Shown: positions 8,807-15,593 of the stretch, in pieces
Numbering within the stretch: the stretch's first letter is position 1
How the letters are laid out: each line of letters begins with the position of its first letter
Virus record (IMG/VR): IMGVR_UViG_3300036820_000053
Coordinates: 1-36,903 of that record
Strand: one strand, 5' to 3'
Source: a virus
Length of the DNA: 36,903 bases
Position numbers and translations under genes: made by a program
The notes under the pieces: generated by a model
The model's input: the letters and a program-made list of their open reading frames with translations, nothing else
Told to the model about the DNA's origin: nothing
Database searches by the model: none

Positions 8807-9775
8807 TTAGGATGGCAAGAATGTTGTGCAATTCAATCCGGAAATCCAATTTTGGTTTGTAATCGCACGGGCAATCGCAAACTTGGCATACAGTTGACTG
8901 TTTTGGGCAACTGAGGAGACTACCCAAGGAGGGCGATATCCGATGATTGCGGTATAGTTGTTCTGCTCAATTTTCGCAGCGGCTTCAAGTCCGTACATTG
9001 GGATTGTGTAGACTGTATTCCCTTTGAGGGAGATTCCAGGGATACGAGCTGCTTTGGATGAGACAAAGAAACGGAATCGACTGATAGAGCAATACTCCTC
9101 AGGTCTGATTCCTTCTTGCGTTGGATAGGAGGACTTGAGCAGAACGCCTTGTACTTTCTGGAAGTCTGCGCAAAGATTAGTATTCGCAAGCGCAATAAAC
9201 GCATCACGAACTCCAGCAGTTCCGAATTTGAGAGTTGCCTCTAATTCAGTTAACATACTACGAGCATCATTACCCAGTAGAATGTTTTCTATGTTGTTAA
9301 TATCATTTAATGATATATTACTAGGCTGATCGCCATTTAAACCCCCAGTACAGTTTATGTAACTAACTGAACTAGAAAATAGATCTCGCATTAAAAGATC
9401 TTCTTTCTCCCTTAACCATTGTCCTAATAGGGCGGTAAACTTAGTAAGAGTTTTGCTGTTTTCGTACAAGACTACTTGCTCGTTAGTAACGATAGATTTA
9501 GCGTAGATTTCCATCGTTGCGTCGATATCTGTACGTACTGGAACTTCTGACGCTGGATCGATACCGGAGCCATCCAGCTGTCCTCCGTCAGTGGACAAAC
9601 GCTCAAAACGCGACATCCTAGTCGTTTTACCGATGTAGCTTTCAGCGTGGTGTTGATCCACTCCAAACGAGTGAATCAAGTTAAACATAGGTGTAGAGAG
9701 AAGATCTTCCGATGCCTGTACGGGCAATTCGGGAGCCATGTTGTTGATATTTGTAATACCAGTAGAAAAGGACAT
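8807..9775 (-). CDS. major capsid protein, N4-gp56-like
   Basis: A 322-residue protein. The segment TRMSRFERLSTDGGQLDGSG at about residues 52-71, then PVRTDIDATMEIYAKSIVTN and a helical ENSKTLTKFTALLGQWLREKEDLLMRDL region, are characteristic of the N4 gp56-type HK97-fold capsid family. It follows the putative scaffold gene by a small gene. Its start has GAGG seven bases upstream, and the 5' leader contains a conserved structured element shared with the long fibre gene. Six-base complements to the ribosome site (CCTCGT versus ACGAGG) lie in the leader, so translation may be modulated. Confidence 0.85.
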   Translation of the reverse strand: MSFSTGITNINNMAPELPVQASEDLLSTPMFNLIHSFGVDQHHAESYIGKTTRMSRFERLSTDGGQLDGSGIDPASEVPVRTDIDATMEIYAKSIVTNEQVVLYENSKTLTKFTALLGQWLREKEDLLMRDLFSSSVSYINCTGGLNGDQPSNISLNDINNIENILLGNDARSMLTELEATLKFGTAGVRDAFIALANTNLCADFQKVQGVLLKSSYPTQEGIRPEEYCSISRFRFFVSSKAARIPGISLKGNTVYTIPMYGLEAAAKIEQNNYTAIIGYRPPWVVSSVAQNSQLYAKFAIARAITNQNWISGLNCTTFLPS

Positions 9776-9850
9776 AAAAAAGCCTCGTATACGATTGATG
9801 ATTTATTCCGTGCGAGGGAACTAATTTCAGCCGTACTGACGAGGTACTTT

Positions 9851-9912
9851 CAGTCTATAGATGGGTTGCGATGCCCTATGGCGCTAGACTTAGGTTATCA
9901 ATTTAAATATTT
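9851..9912 (-). promoter_or_regulatory. conserved leader element, copy A (upstream of major capsid gene)
   Basis: On the minus strand this block reads AAATATTTAAATTGATAA, CTAA, AGCGC, GGCATCGCA, CCCA and TATAGACTG in order. The same words in the same order occur at 34396-34456 in front of the long fibre gene. Words are conserved while spacers differ. A short hairpin GGG(CATCGCAA)CCC in this copy corresponds to TGG(CATCGCAC)CCA in the other, so the stem changes while pairing is kept and the loop is nearly constant, which favours RNA structure. The upstream AT-rich part may be the promoter. It starts at the stop of the preceding gene. Confidence 0.65.
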
Positions 9913-10129
9913 AATGTCTAAGAATTGATTGAATGTCATCCAATCTTTTCGAAGATAAAATATTTTCCTGACATCTTTCAGCGTGATAATGAAAAATTGA
10001 ATGTAGGCATCCAAGCATAAATACCGCGCTTGCTGTATCTCCAGAATGTATGTCTTCTGCAATTTTCTTTATTTTAACCCTAAGCAATTCGAACTCCTTC
10101 TCAAGTTCTTCATCAGTCCAAGTTTTCAT
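9911..10129 (-). CDS. small helical protein between scaffold and capsid (72 aa)
   Basis: A 72-residue, mostly alpha-helical acidic protein (MKTWTDEELEKEFELLRVK at the start). The ATG shares a base with the TAA of the scaffold gene (TAATG), so this start is preferred over an in-frame one 36 bases upstream. Function unknown. Its place suggests a head-assembly accessory protein or simply a coupled small gene. Confidence 0.75.
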   Translation of the reverse strand: MKTWTDEELEKEFELLRVKIKKIAEDIHSGDTASAVFMLGCLHSIFHYHAERCQENILSSKRLDDIQSILRH

Positions 10130-10917
10130 TATATTTTCCCAATTTCTTTTTTCATTCTCTCCCAATTCGCGGCCCTTTTTTCTTCTGTGATCCTATACGA
10201 ATTTGTACCTGCTCCAGGCTGCGTAACGCTCGTTCCTGACATAGATTTAGGTTTCAAAAGATTATTGTTAGCTCGGTTGGAGTCTCTATTTGCTTCAGCT
10301 CCATTTGGCACAAACTTCTTAACAGCCTTATAGATACAATTCCATTTCTCGAAACCTTCAGGCAACATTGACAGAGGCCCTGAGACTTCGGGATAGTGGT
10401 AGTCAAGATAGTCCAAATTTTCATTTGCAATAGTCTGATTAAAGTCTGCATAGGTTTTCTGTAGACGCTGAGGATACTCTTGCTGCTCTCTCTGTGCCTG
10501 CTCTTGCCGATAAGCCTGCTCACGCTGCGCCATGGCGGCTTCTACTTTCTTTTGTATCCGTTCGTCTTCTGTCTCTTGGCTATCATTTTGATAATAGTTT
10601 TGATAGGCATTTTTACCTACTGATTGTCTACTATTATCTACTGAATTAGTAGGTTGTCTTGCAAAGGCTGCTTCCATAGCCGCTTTTAAAGCCTCTGCCT
10701 CGGCCTCTTTCTCAGTAGCCCTTTTCTTAGCGGCTTCTAAAGCAATGCGATCCTGTTTGCGCGCCTCTCGAAAAGCTTTCCAATTCGGGTCTTCTGGCTT
10801 GTCTTCTGTTTGTTGTTGTTGTGCTGTATTTGTGTCAGGTTTTTGTTGTGATAATGTAGCGTCAGTTTTTTCTTGAATCTGTACTGGTTCTGCTGTATTT
10901 TCAGTGTTTACAGTCAT
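10129..10917 (-). CDS. putative scaffolding protein (262 aa)
   Basis: A 262-residue, highly charged protein rich in Gln, Glu, Ala and Lys. There is a predicted long coiled coil over about residues 45-160 (AREARKQ.. EAAKKRATEKEAEAEALKAA) and a basic C-terminus, the usual look of a podovirus scaffolding protein, located just before the capsid gene. The ATG at 10915-10917 is chosen over an upstream in-frame start because AAGGAG lies eight bases before it; that site is one half of a palindrome shared with the divergent plus-strand gene. Confidence 0.78.
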   Translation of the reverse strand: MTVNTENTAEPVQIQEKTDATLSQQKPDTNTAQQQQTEDKPEDPNWKAFREARKQDRIALEAAKKRATEKEAEAEALKAAMEAAFARQPTNSVDNSRQSVGKNAYQNYYQNDSQETEDERIQKKVEAAMAQREQAYRQEQAQREQQEYPQRLQKTYADFNQTIANENLDYLDYHYPEVSGPLSMLPEGFEKWNCIYKAVKKFVPNGAEANRDSNRANNNLLKPKSMSGTSVTQPGAGTNSYRITEEKRAANWERMKKEIGKI

Positions 10918-10918
10918 T

Positions 10919-10931
10919 AAGGAGGCTCCTT
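10919..10931. promoter_or_regulatory. palindromic ribosome-binding site serving two divergent genes
   Basis: AAGGAGGCTCCTT reads nearly the same on both strands (six-base arms around one base). On the minus strand AAGGAG precedes the scaffold ATG by eight bases. On the plus strand AAGGAGG precedes a TTG start by four. The two genes therefore share one Shine-Dalgarno duplex, and their mRNAs would be complementary at their 5' ends. Confidence 0.6.
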
Positions 10932-11250
10932 GGATACACATGATACCGAAGCAGTTGCAAGCGCAAATGCTATCAACTCTAATATTGAATATGATATGCA
11001 ATTAAAAAAAATAAGAGAAGAGGTATTAAAAAAATTTGATGACTATCGACAAATAATCGGAATGATGGCGGCAGATGCCCCGCTTGGGATTTTGTGTTTA
11101 CCGAAGAAGTTGGAGGGGATTTTATTAGACAACGGCCTGAACCGTGTCTATGATCTTTTCAACTGCGATTTTGCTGAAATCAAAGGGCTCAACGATACTA
11201 GCATCGGGAAGCTTACAGCCAGCTTGGAGCAGTTCACTACGATGCTTTAG
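10930..11250 (+). CDS. RNA polymerase alpha C-terminal-domain-like protein (106 aa)
   Basis: The only plus-strand gene inside the late minus-strand operon. Residues about 55-105 (LCLPKKLEGILLDNGLNRVY, DLFNCDFAEIKGLNDTSIGK, then LTASLEQF) follow the alpha-CTD helix-hairpin pattern of RNA polymerase: L.L....... L...G...V.DL....... I.G....SI..L. The first 40 residues are an acidic helix. If real, it could bind host polymerase or DNA upstream of promoters. The start is TTG, directly downstream of AAGGAGG; an internal ATG at 10996 is the alternative. It overlaps the 3' end of the convergent 212-residue gene by 126 bases. The family call is by eye from a short domain. Confidence 0.6.
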   Translation: MDTHDTEAVASANAINSNIEYDMQLKKIREEVLKKFDDYRQIIGMMAADAPLGILCLPKKLEGILLDNGLNRVYDLFNCDFAEIKGLNDTSIGKLTASLEQFTTML

Positions 11251-11763
11251 GAAATATTCGTGCTCTGATAGCATGTCTATGCTTTGATCTTTTCTTACAT
11301 AATCCCAAAAATAGAACGGATCAGTATTGACGAATTTTCCTTTTATTAATTTCCATCCCTTATAAAAAGCGTCTGACCATGCCTTCATAGTTTGATAGCG
11401 TGACGCTACATATCTTAAATCATGCAATTCGGCCATTGCCGCATCACATGGAAGAACCCAGAGACGATTTGTTATCCTATCTAATCTTTTATTATACAAA
11501 AAAACAGCCTGGTTAGGTCGTGGTTTAGGAAGATAAGGCCAGCAATAAAACTTGCGCCTCATAAGATTCTTGATCAATGGATCTTTTGCGATCACCATGA
11601 CCACACAGAACTCATCCTCATCAATGATATTACGGTGCTTCTCTATAGACTCGCGTAGATGCACTCCTATGTCGTCAGCGAGGGCATGGCCTACTTCTAG
11701 AGCTTGATAATTTGTCGTATCACTTAACGCTTTCTGCGCTAACTCTCCGGCTGTAATCCTCAA
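11125..11763 (-). CDS. hypothetical late-operon protein (212 aa)
   Basis: A 212-residue protein with coherent composition, rich in aromatics and helix formers (RNIIDEDEFCVVMVIAKDPL, RRKFYCWPYLPKPRPNQAVF, RITNRLWVLPCDAAMAELHD). The only in-frame start near the 5' end is a TTG inside the 3' end of the upstream gene (44-base overlap), with AGAGA about seven bases before it; frameshifting from the upstream gene is an alternative. The 3' 126 bases are antisense to the alpha-CTD-like gene. Function unknown. Confidence 0.75.
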   Translation of the reverse strand: MRITAGELAQKALSDTTNYQALEVGHALADDIGVHLRESIEKHRNIIDEDEFCVVMVIAKDPLIKNLMRRKFYCWPYLPKPRPNQAVFLYNKRLDRITNRLWVLPCDAAMAELHDLRYVASRYQTMKAWSDAFYKGWKLIKGKFVNTDPFYFWDYVRKDQSIDMLSEHEYFLKHRSELLQAGCKLPDASIVEPFDFSKIAVEKIIDTVQAVV

Positions 11764-12004
11764 AATATTTCTCTGTGAAAAGTTCTTTTACTAGTTCTTG
11801 ATATTCCAATGGCCAAAGAGTCAAAAATGTATGCATCAAATAATCAAATGGCCATCCGAAATCCATTCTCTCTTCAAAGAATTCTGACACGGTTTTTTCT
11901 GGATCCATTCCGATGGCTTTATGCCCAAAAATATACTCTGAAACTTCTTTGACGCCTTTAAAAGAACGTTTTTTTGTTTTGGGTGGTTGTAATCGAATAC
12001 TCAA
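11720..12004 (-). CDS. hypothetical late-operon protein (94 aa)
   Basis: A 94-residue protein with a basic N-terminus (RLQPPKTKKRSFKGVKE) and an acidic, aromatic middle (FFEERMDFGWPFDYLMHTF). It overlaps the upstream gene by four bases (ATGA) and the downstream 212-residue frame by 44. No known family recognised. Confidence 0.75.
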   Translation of the reverse strand: MSIRLQPPKTKKRSFKGVKEVSEYIFGHKAIGMDPEKTVSEFFEERMDFGWPFDYLMHTFLTLWPLEYQELVKELFTEKYFEDYSRRVSAESVK

Positions 12005-12213
12005 TGATCACACTCATTAGTTTTGACGTGTGTGCAGGGCCTATCCTTACCAGCGCGAGGTAAAAAAGCACCTTTACCCGTACTAGATCCAGCAGGGGTT
12101 AAGTCCATATTCTTTTCCCATTGCTTATTTGGGACGGCTGGGCCGCTGCCATGTTTGATTACGTCAGCGGTTTTGTCTTTAGCATAGTCTGGGGCGTGGT
12201 GAGTCTTTTTCAT
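12001..12213 (-). CDS. hypothetical small basic protein (70 aa)
   Basis: A 70-residue hydrophilic protein (MKKTHHAPDYAKDKTADVIK..) with a Gly/Pro-rich, probably unstructured middle and two Cys near the C-terminus (RPCTHVKTNECDH). It is one of several His/Lys-rich small proteins in this phage. GATCCTC before the ATG gives only a weak ribosome site. It overlaps the next gene by ATGA. Confidence 0.7.
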   Translation of the reverse strand: MKKTHHAPDYAKDKTADVIKHGSGPAVPNKQWEKNMDLTPAGSSTGKGAFLPRAGKDRPCTHVKTNECDH

Positions 12214-12219
12214 GAGGAT

Positions 12220-12441
12220 CTATAGCCCATATTTTTTGTGATCGGATTCGACTTCTTCCATGATCCACAAAATAAGAGCATTGTTGGATTCTTTAGTTAC
12301 AGAAAATTTTATATCCACAACGGCGCCTGCATATATTTCTCCATCTTTGAAAAGACATTGCTGATCTGAAATAACCTGCAAAGCATTATTCACTTTCTCT
12401 TCGAAAGTTTTATCATTTCCAGTCACAAAAGTAGCTTTCAT
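12220..12441 (-). CDS. hypothetical small protein (73 aa)
   Basis: A 73-residue protein with alternating beta and helix (KATFVTGNDKTFEEKVNNAL, then AGAVVDIKFSVTKESNNALI). GAGG lies four bases before the ATG. It is transcribed right after the two tRNA-like sequences. No family recognised. Confidence 0.75.
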   Translation of the reverse strand: MKATFVTGNDKTFEEKVNNALQVISDQQCLFKDGEIYAGAVVDIKFSVTKESNNALILWIMEEVESDHKKYGL

Positions 12442-12458
12442 ATTTCCTCAAAATTAAA

Positions 12459-12533
12459 GGCACGTGTTGGATTTGCGCCAACGACCTCTTAGTGATCGAT
12501 CCTAAGCGCTCTAATATACTGAGCTAACATGCC
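12459..12533 (-). tRNA. tRNA-like sequence with a 9-base anticodon loop
   Basis: The minus strand folds as a 75-base cloverleaf: acceptor GGCATGT/ACGTGCC (7 bp, one G-U), TA, D stem GCTC/GAGC, anticodon stem CTTAG/CTAAG, variable AGGTC, T stem GTTGG/CCAAC. Abnormal points: the anticodon loop is nine bases (GATCGATCA), or seven (ATCGATC) if a G-A pair extends the stem; the D loop lacks GG; and the T loop is CGCAAAT instead of TTCAAAT. No CCA is encoded. It may be a degenerate or specialised tRNA, and the isotype cannot be assigned safely. Confidence 0.6.
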
Positions 12534-12537
12534 ACAA

Positions 12538-12607
12538 GATGCGTGTAGGTACTGCCCCTACTCTAACAGTCTAGACTGTCGTGGCTACTTTTACACACTA
12601 ACGCACC
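12538..12607 (-). tRNA. second tRNA-like sequence, possible CUA anticodon
   Basis: Four bases upstream of the first tRNA-like element on the same strand. A 70-base fold is possible: acceptor GGTGCGT/ACGCATC (7 bp, one G-U), TA, a weak D stem GTG/CAC, anticodon stem GACAG/CTGTT (one G-U) with six-base loop TCTAGA, variable AGA, T stem GTAGG/CCTAC with loop GGCAGTA. If U33 is the first loop base, the anticodon would be CUA (amber). D and T loops lack canonical bases, so this could be a decayed tRNA or chance folding. Confidence 0.35.
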
Positions 12608-12613
12608 ACTCAA

Positions 12614-12886
12614 TTAATACTTCATCTTATGTTTTTTTGCATAGGCCGCAAGCGCATCAACGTCATGTTTGTACTCTTCAGCTTGATTCATCTCGCTGGA
12701 GTATTTTCCGTCTGCCGTGCTTACATCAGTCATTTTCTTCTCCCAGTGCCCTTCGTGGAACTGAGGTATGGCAGCCATGTGGTCATGTGGGTGATGACCG
12801 TGCTTCTTGTGGCCGTGGTGAGCGTGGTGGTGCTCTTTGCTATGATGTTCTTTATGATGTTCTTTATGGTGCTCTTTGTGGTGCAT
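12614..12886 (-). CDS. histidine-rich small protein (90 aa)
   Basis: A 90-residue protein. Residues 1-37 consist of tandem HHKEH units and further HH/HGH clusters (about half His), followed by an ordinary helical C-terminus (NQAEEYKHDVDALAAYAKKH). GGAG sits five bases before the ATG. Metal binding (Ni/Zn/Cu) is plausible from the His clusters but not shown. The HHKEH units derive from a short DNA tandem repeat of about 12 bases near 12845-12885. Confidence 0.75.
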   Translation of the reverse strand: MHHKEHHKEHHKEHHSKEHHHAHHGHKKHGHHPHDHMAAIPQFHEGHWEKKMTDVSTADGKYSSEMNQAEEYKHDVDALAAYAKKHKMKY

Positions 12887-12907
12887 ATATGCTCCTATGC
12901 ATTTCTT

Positions 12908-13057
12908 TTATTGTGTCTTCTTTTTCAAATTATTTCTATCAATTTCTATACAGTAGGTTGAGTCGCATTCTGGGCATATATAGTGCGGTGGGGAATAAGG
13001 TTCATCTCCTGCACTTTCTTCTAGCGCTGCGCCACAGCGACAATGTGGTTTATCCAT
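12908..13057 (-). CDS. 49-residue zinc-ribbon protein
   Basis: A short reading frame whose ATG lies inside the 3' end of the portal gene (8-base overlap). Residues CRCG at about 6-9 and CPECDSTYC at about 30-38 form a two-knuckle zinc-ribbon pattern, followed by a basic tail. The tight overlap with the portal gene and the motif support it as real. Function unknown. Confidence 0.65.
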   Translation of the reverse strand: MDKPHCRCGAALEESAGDEPYSPPHYICPECDSTYCIEIDRNNLKKKTQ

Positions 13058-15080
13058 TTACTGCCATCGCAGGTTGTTGTGGCTGTTGTTGTTCAGGGGA
13101 GTTTTGACCCTTGATCGCCATTGCAATCTCGTATGAGCGGTGTATCATCTCTAAGTCCATACTCTCTAGCTCTAGCATTGACTTAACAAGGTCAAATTCC
13201 GTTTGTGCTTTTTTATGCTCAGCACTAGCTTCCAGCTCGTCAGCCTTCGCTTTGGATTCATTGACTTTAGCCATATCCAATTGGGCTTTAGCCATCCCTT
13301 GAGCGATCTTAGACTGGTCTAATTGCTGTTGTTGTTGGGCTTGCTGTTGAGCTTGTTGTTGTTGCTGTTGATTTTGCTCTTCCATATCAGCAATAACTTG
13401 TCTCTTATTTGTAATAAAGGCAGCCCTGAGGATGCTTTTGTCTGCGATACCCATACCAAGCTCCTTGAAGTGCAAGAGCTGTTGCAGTTCCATTTGCCGT
13501 TGAGATGTACTGTAATTCCCTTCCTCGACAGCAACGCCATATTTTTGGCTGTGAGAGGTGAAGAAACGCTGATCTGCATCATGGCCGAGAATGTTGCGTA
13601 TTTTGCCTTTAGAGAAGTTTTTACGAATGGCTTGAAGGCGTATCTTCCCGTATAATCTTTGCGTATAGTCGAGTTTATCAAAGATAGTTTGCAATGTTGT
13701 AAGTCCTGCCCCTTGCCTAAGCATTGATAGTATTCCAGATTTGTCATCTGTTGCTGATCCGAGGAGCTCTTCATTTACACCCGAAATCTTTGTTATGTCT
13801 TCTGCTAGGCTGTTAGATAGCTCAAGAAGCGACTGAGGTATACTTACAGGCTCAATACGTTGTATCTCATTTGGCAAATGTCCTGTTTTAAGGGGCACTA
13901 AGAATCCATCTCCGCCGCTCGACTGCCTAAAGCATTTAGGGTCTGGCACCACATCTACAGGGTATATCCAGCCTGCATTTAAAGAACTTTGTAATAGCTG
14001 GAGTTCAATAACTTTGCGCATATTGTAAAGAAATTGAGCGTCCCGAAGGTTACGAATAACACCCTGCTTCCTCCATGCATACGCCTGAACGTCTTGTTCT
14101 ATGTAACATTGTGTAGGGATAAAAGGGTATTGATCAATGCCAAGTAGATTTTTACCGTGATAGACTATTTCGCCACTTAGAGCTATCACAAGCTTGACTG
14201 TGGGTATATCGACTTTGTGGACTTTTAGCCAAGGCTGCTCTGCAAGAACCCTTTCCATCATGCCTTCTTCTTCGGCTTCGTCGTCTTCCCACTCTGTGGC
14301 TTCTCCGGACTGAGGGTCGAGAATAATTTTCCCAGGTCGCGTGGTGCGGTAGTAAAATTCGTCATAGGTAAACAAGTTATTGATCGCGACGTTTTGGAGC
14401 TCCGCTTGAAGAGGGAATCTGCCATCTTTCATGCCTCCGGGCTTCATCTTGTCTATTTCTTTGCTATATCCGGGCAATAGGAGCTTAGCGCACACCTTAG
14501 ATGTCCACCTACGCCTCCAGATACCATTGCAGTCGCTTAAGTCCTGTTTGCGCGTGTACTGGTCTGTTAAGTAATTATTATACTCAACGCAATCAGTAAA
14601 GAGATCACCAGAGATAGGATCGTAAGTATAATCTGGGTATAGATGTAAGAGTGTTTCTCCGGTATCACAGGCGCCTTCAAATGCTTGGGATTGATATTCT
14701 TGATAGCCATCGCGGTCGTCACACCATCGCAGGCATTTGTTATAATCGTCTGCGACAGGGTCGTCAGAGTCCCCAATCGGTATTGTAATCGTAGACTTAC
14801 GGTTCTTGCGCTGATAACCGCATATCATATTTATATGACGGCGAATCAAATTGAAAAAGAATTTTTGAACGTTCTGCGAATTGCTGCCGTAGACTTGGTT
14901 GTATAAGTTTTGGTCGCCAACCTTAAAACGCTTGTCTATAGCCCCTTGAAGCCAGTGAACACTCGCACAAGTATAATTTGTGGTATAGAACCAATCCATC
15001 ATCTGTTTCAAATCTTTGTTTGAAACATCTGTCGGATCTACGTAACCGAGGCTGTACTGACCACTCTCATATGACGGCAT
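13050..15080 (-). CDS. portal protein, P22 gp1-like (676 aa)
   Basis: A 676-residue protein, close to P22 portal (725). The N-terminal part has the family pattern: FFFNLIRRHINMICGYQRKN, then PIGDSDDPVADDYNKCLRWC and AFEGACDTGETLLHLYPDY. A long Gln/Ala/Lys coiled coil follows at about 565-660 (polyQ tract at about 570-590), as in portal barrels. It forms the dodecameric DNA channel at the capsid vertex and docks terminase. The start is the ATG with GGAA before it; a TTG directly upstream is an alternative. A hairpin lies just 5' of it. Confidence 0.9.
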   Translation of the reverse strand: MPSYESGQYSLGYVDPTDVSNKDLKQMMDWFYTTNYTCASVHWLQGAIDKRFKVGDQNLYNQVYGSNSQNVQKFFFNLIRRHINMICGYQRKNRKSTITIPIGDSDDPVADDYNKCLRWCDDRDGYQEYQSQAFEGACDTGETLLHLYPDYTYDPISGDLFTDCVEYNNYLTDQYTRKQDLSDCNGIWRRRWTSKVCAKLLLPGYSKEIDKMKPGGMKDGRFPLQAELQNVAINNLFTYDEFYYRTTRPGKIILDPQSGEATEWEDDEAEEEGMMERVLAEQPWLKVHKVDIPTVKLVIALSGEIVYHGKNLLGIDQYPFIPTQCYIEQDVQAYAWRKQGVIRNLRDAQFLYNMRKVIELQLLQSSLNAGWIYPVDVVPDPKCFRQSSGGDGFLVPLKTGHLPNEIQRIEPVSIPQSLLELSNSLAEDITKISGVNEELLGSATDDKSGILSMLRQGAGLTTLQTIFDKLDYTQRLYGKIRLQAIRKNFSKGKIRNILGHDADQRFFTSHSQKYGVAVEEGNYSTSQRQMELQQLLHFKELGMGIADKSILRAAFITNKRQVIADMEEQNQQQQQQAQQQAQQQQQLDQSKIAQGMAKAQLDMAKVNESKAKADELEASAEHKKAQTEFDLVKSMLELESMDLEMIHRSYEIAMAIKGQNSPEQQQPQQPAMAVNG

Positions 15081-15091
15081 CAAATTCCATA

Positions 15092-15114
15092 TGTAAACTT
15101 TATTTTAGTTTACA
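15092..15114. promoter_or_regulatory. inverted repeat in the leader of the portal gene
   Basis: TGTAAACT-ttatttt-AGTTTACA is an 8-bp perfect inverted repeat with a seven-base loop, in the 43-base gap between the 86-residue gene and the portal ATG. This is the longest gap in an otherwise overlapping stretch. No U-tract follows on the minus strand, so a processing or translational hairpin, or a protein-binding site, is more likely than a terminator. Confidence 0.5.
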
Positions 15115-15123
15115 CTATAGGAA

Positions 15124-15384
15124 TTATCTCATCCACATACAATCGTGACATCTCGCTACATAAGATTCATTGCCCATGATCACCGCTTGAGCAGGATTTC
15201 CGCATTTACAGAGCATCTCTTCGCCTTCTGAATTACATAAACGTGGACGACGAAACGTTAATGTTTTGCTCACCTCAGGGATAAAACGCTTGACTACGAG
15301 ACATTGCATAGTGGTTTCAAATATGTTGTCACAGCACTTGCAGTCTAATGTATGCTCTCCGCATTTGTCACATTCACCGCTCAT
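15124..15384 (-). CDS. cysteine-rich zinc-binding small protein (86 aa)
   Basis: An 86-residue protein with clustered cysteines: CDKCGEH..CKCC at residues 5-18, CKCG near 59 and CHDC near 80, consistent with two treble-clef or zinc-ribbon sites. It overlaps the upstream gene by ATGA. It is one of several small zinc proteins in the genome. Function unknown. Confidence 0.8.
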   Translation of the reverse strand: MSGECDKCGEHTLDCKCCDNIFETTMQCLVVKRFIPEVSKTLTFRRPRLCNSEGEEMLCKCGNPAQAVIMGNESYVARCHDCMWMR

Positions 15385-15593
15385 TTCCTTTCCAACTCTT
15401 TAATACGTTTATCCATATCTATGATCACATTGCAGAACATCTCTAAGGTGTGTTTTATCTCCAGTTTTTCAACGCATGTGTGAAGCATGGAAAATACATT
15501 ATTTTTTACAGATTCGTCGAGAGCTTCCCACTCCTCTCGTTTCTTTTCATCCATAAAAATGATAGGGGCTGAGCCGTATTTTTCATGAGCCAT
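15381..15593 (-). CDS. hypothetical small helical protein (70 aa)
   Basis: A 70-residue acidic, helical protein (KKREEWEALDESVKNNVFSM) ending in a coiled-coil-like MDKRIKELERK. Start and stop overlap its neighbours (TAATG with terL, ATGA downstream), showing translational coupling between terminase and portal genes. No family recognised. Confidence 0.78.
   Translation of the reverse strand: MAHEKYGSAPIIFMDEKKREEWEALDESVKNNVFSMLHTCVEKLEIKHTLEMFCNVIIDMDKRIKELERK

Noticed and set aside
12529-13107. 192-codon plus-strand frame
   Set aside because: It is antisense to the His-rich gene, a zinc-ribbon gene and the tRNA-like elements, and its protein has no coding-like pattern.
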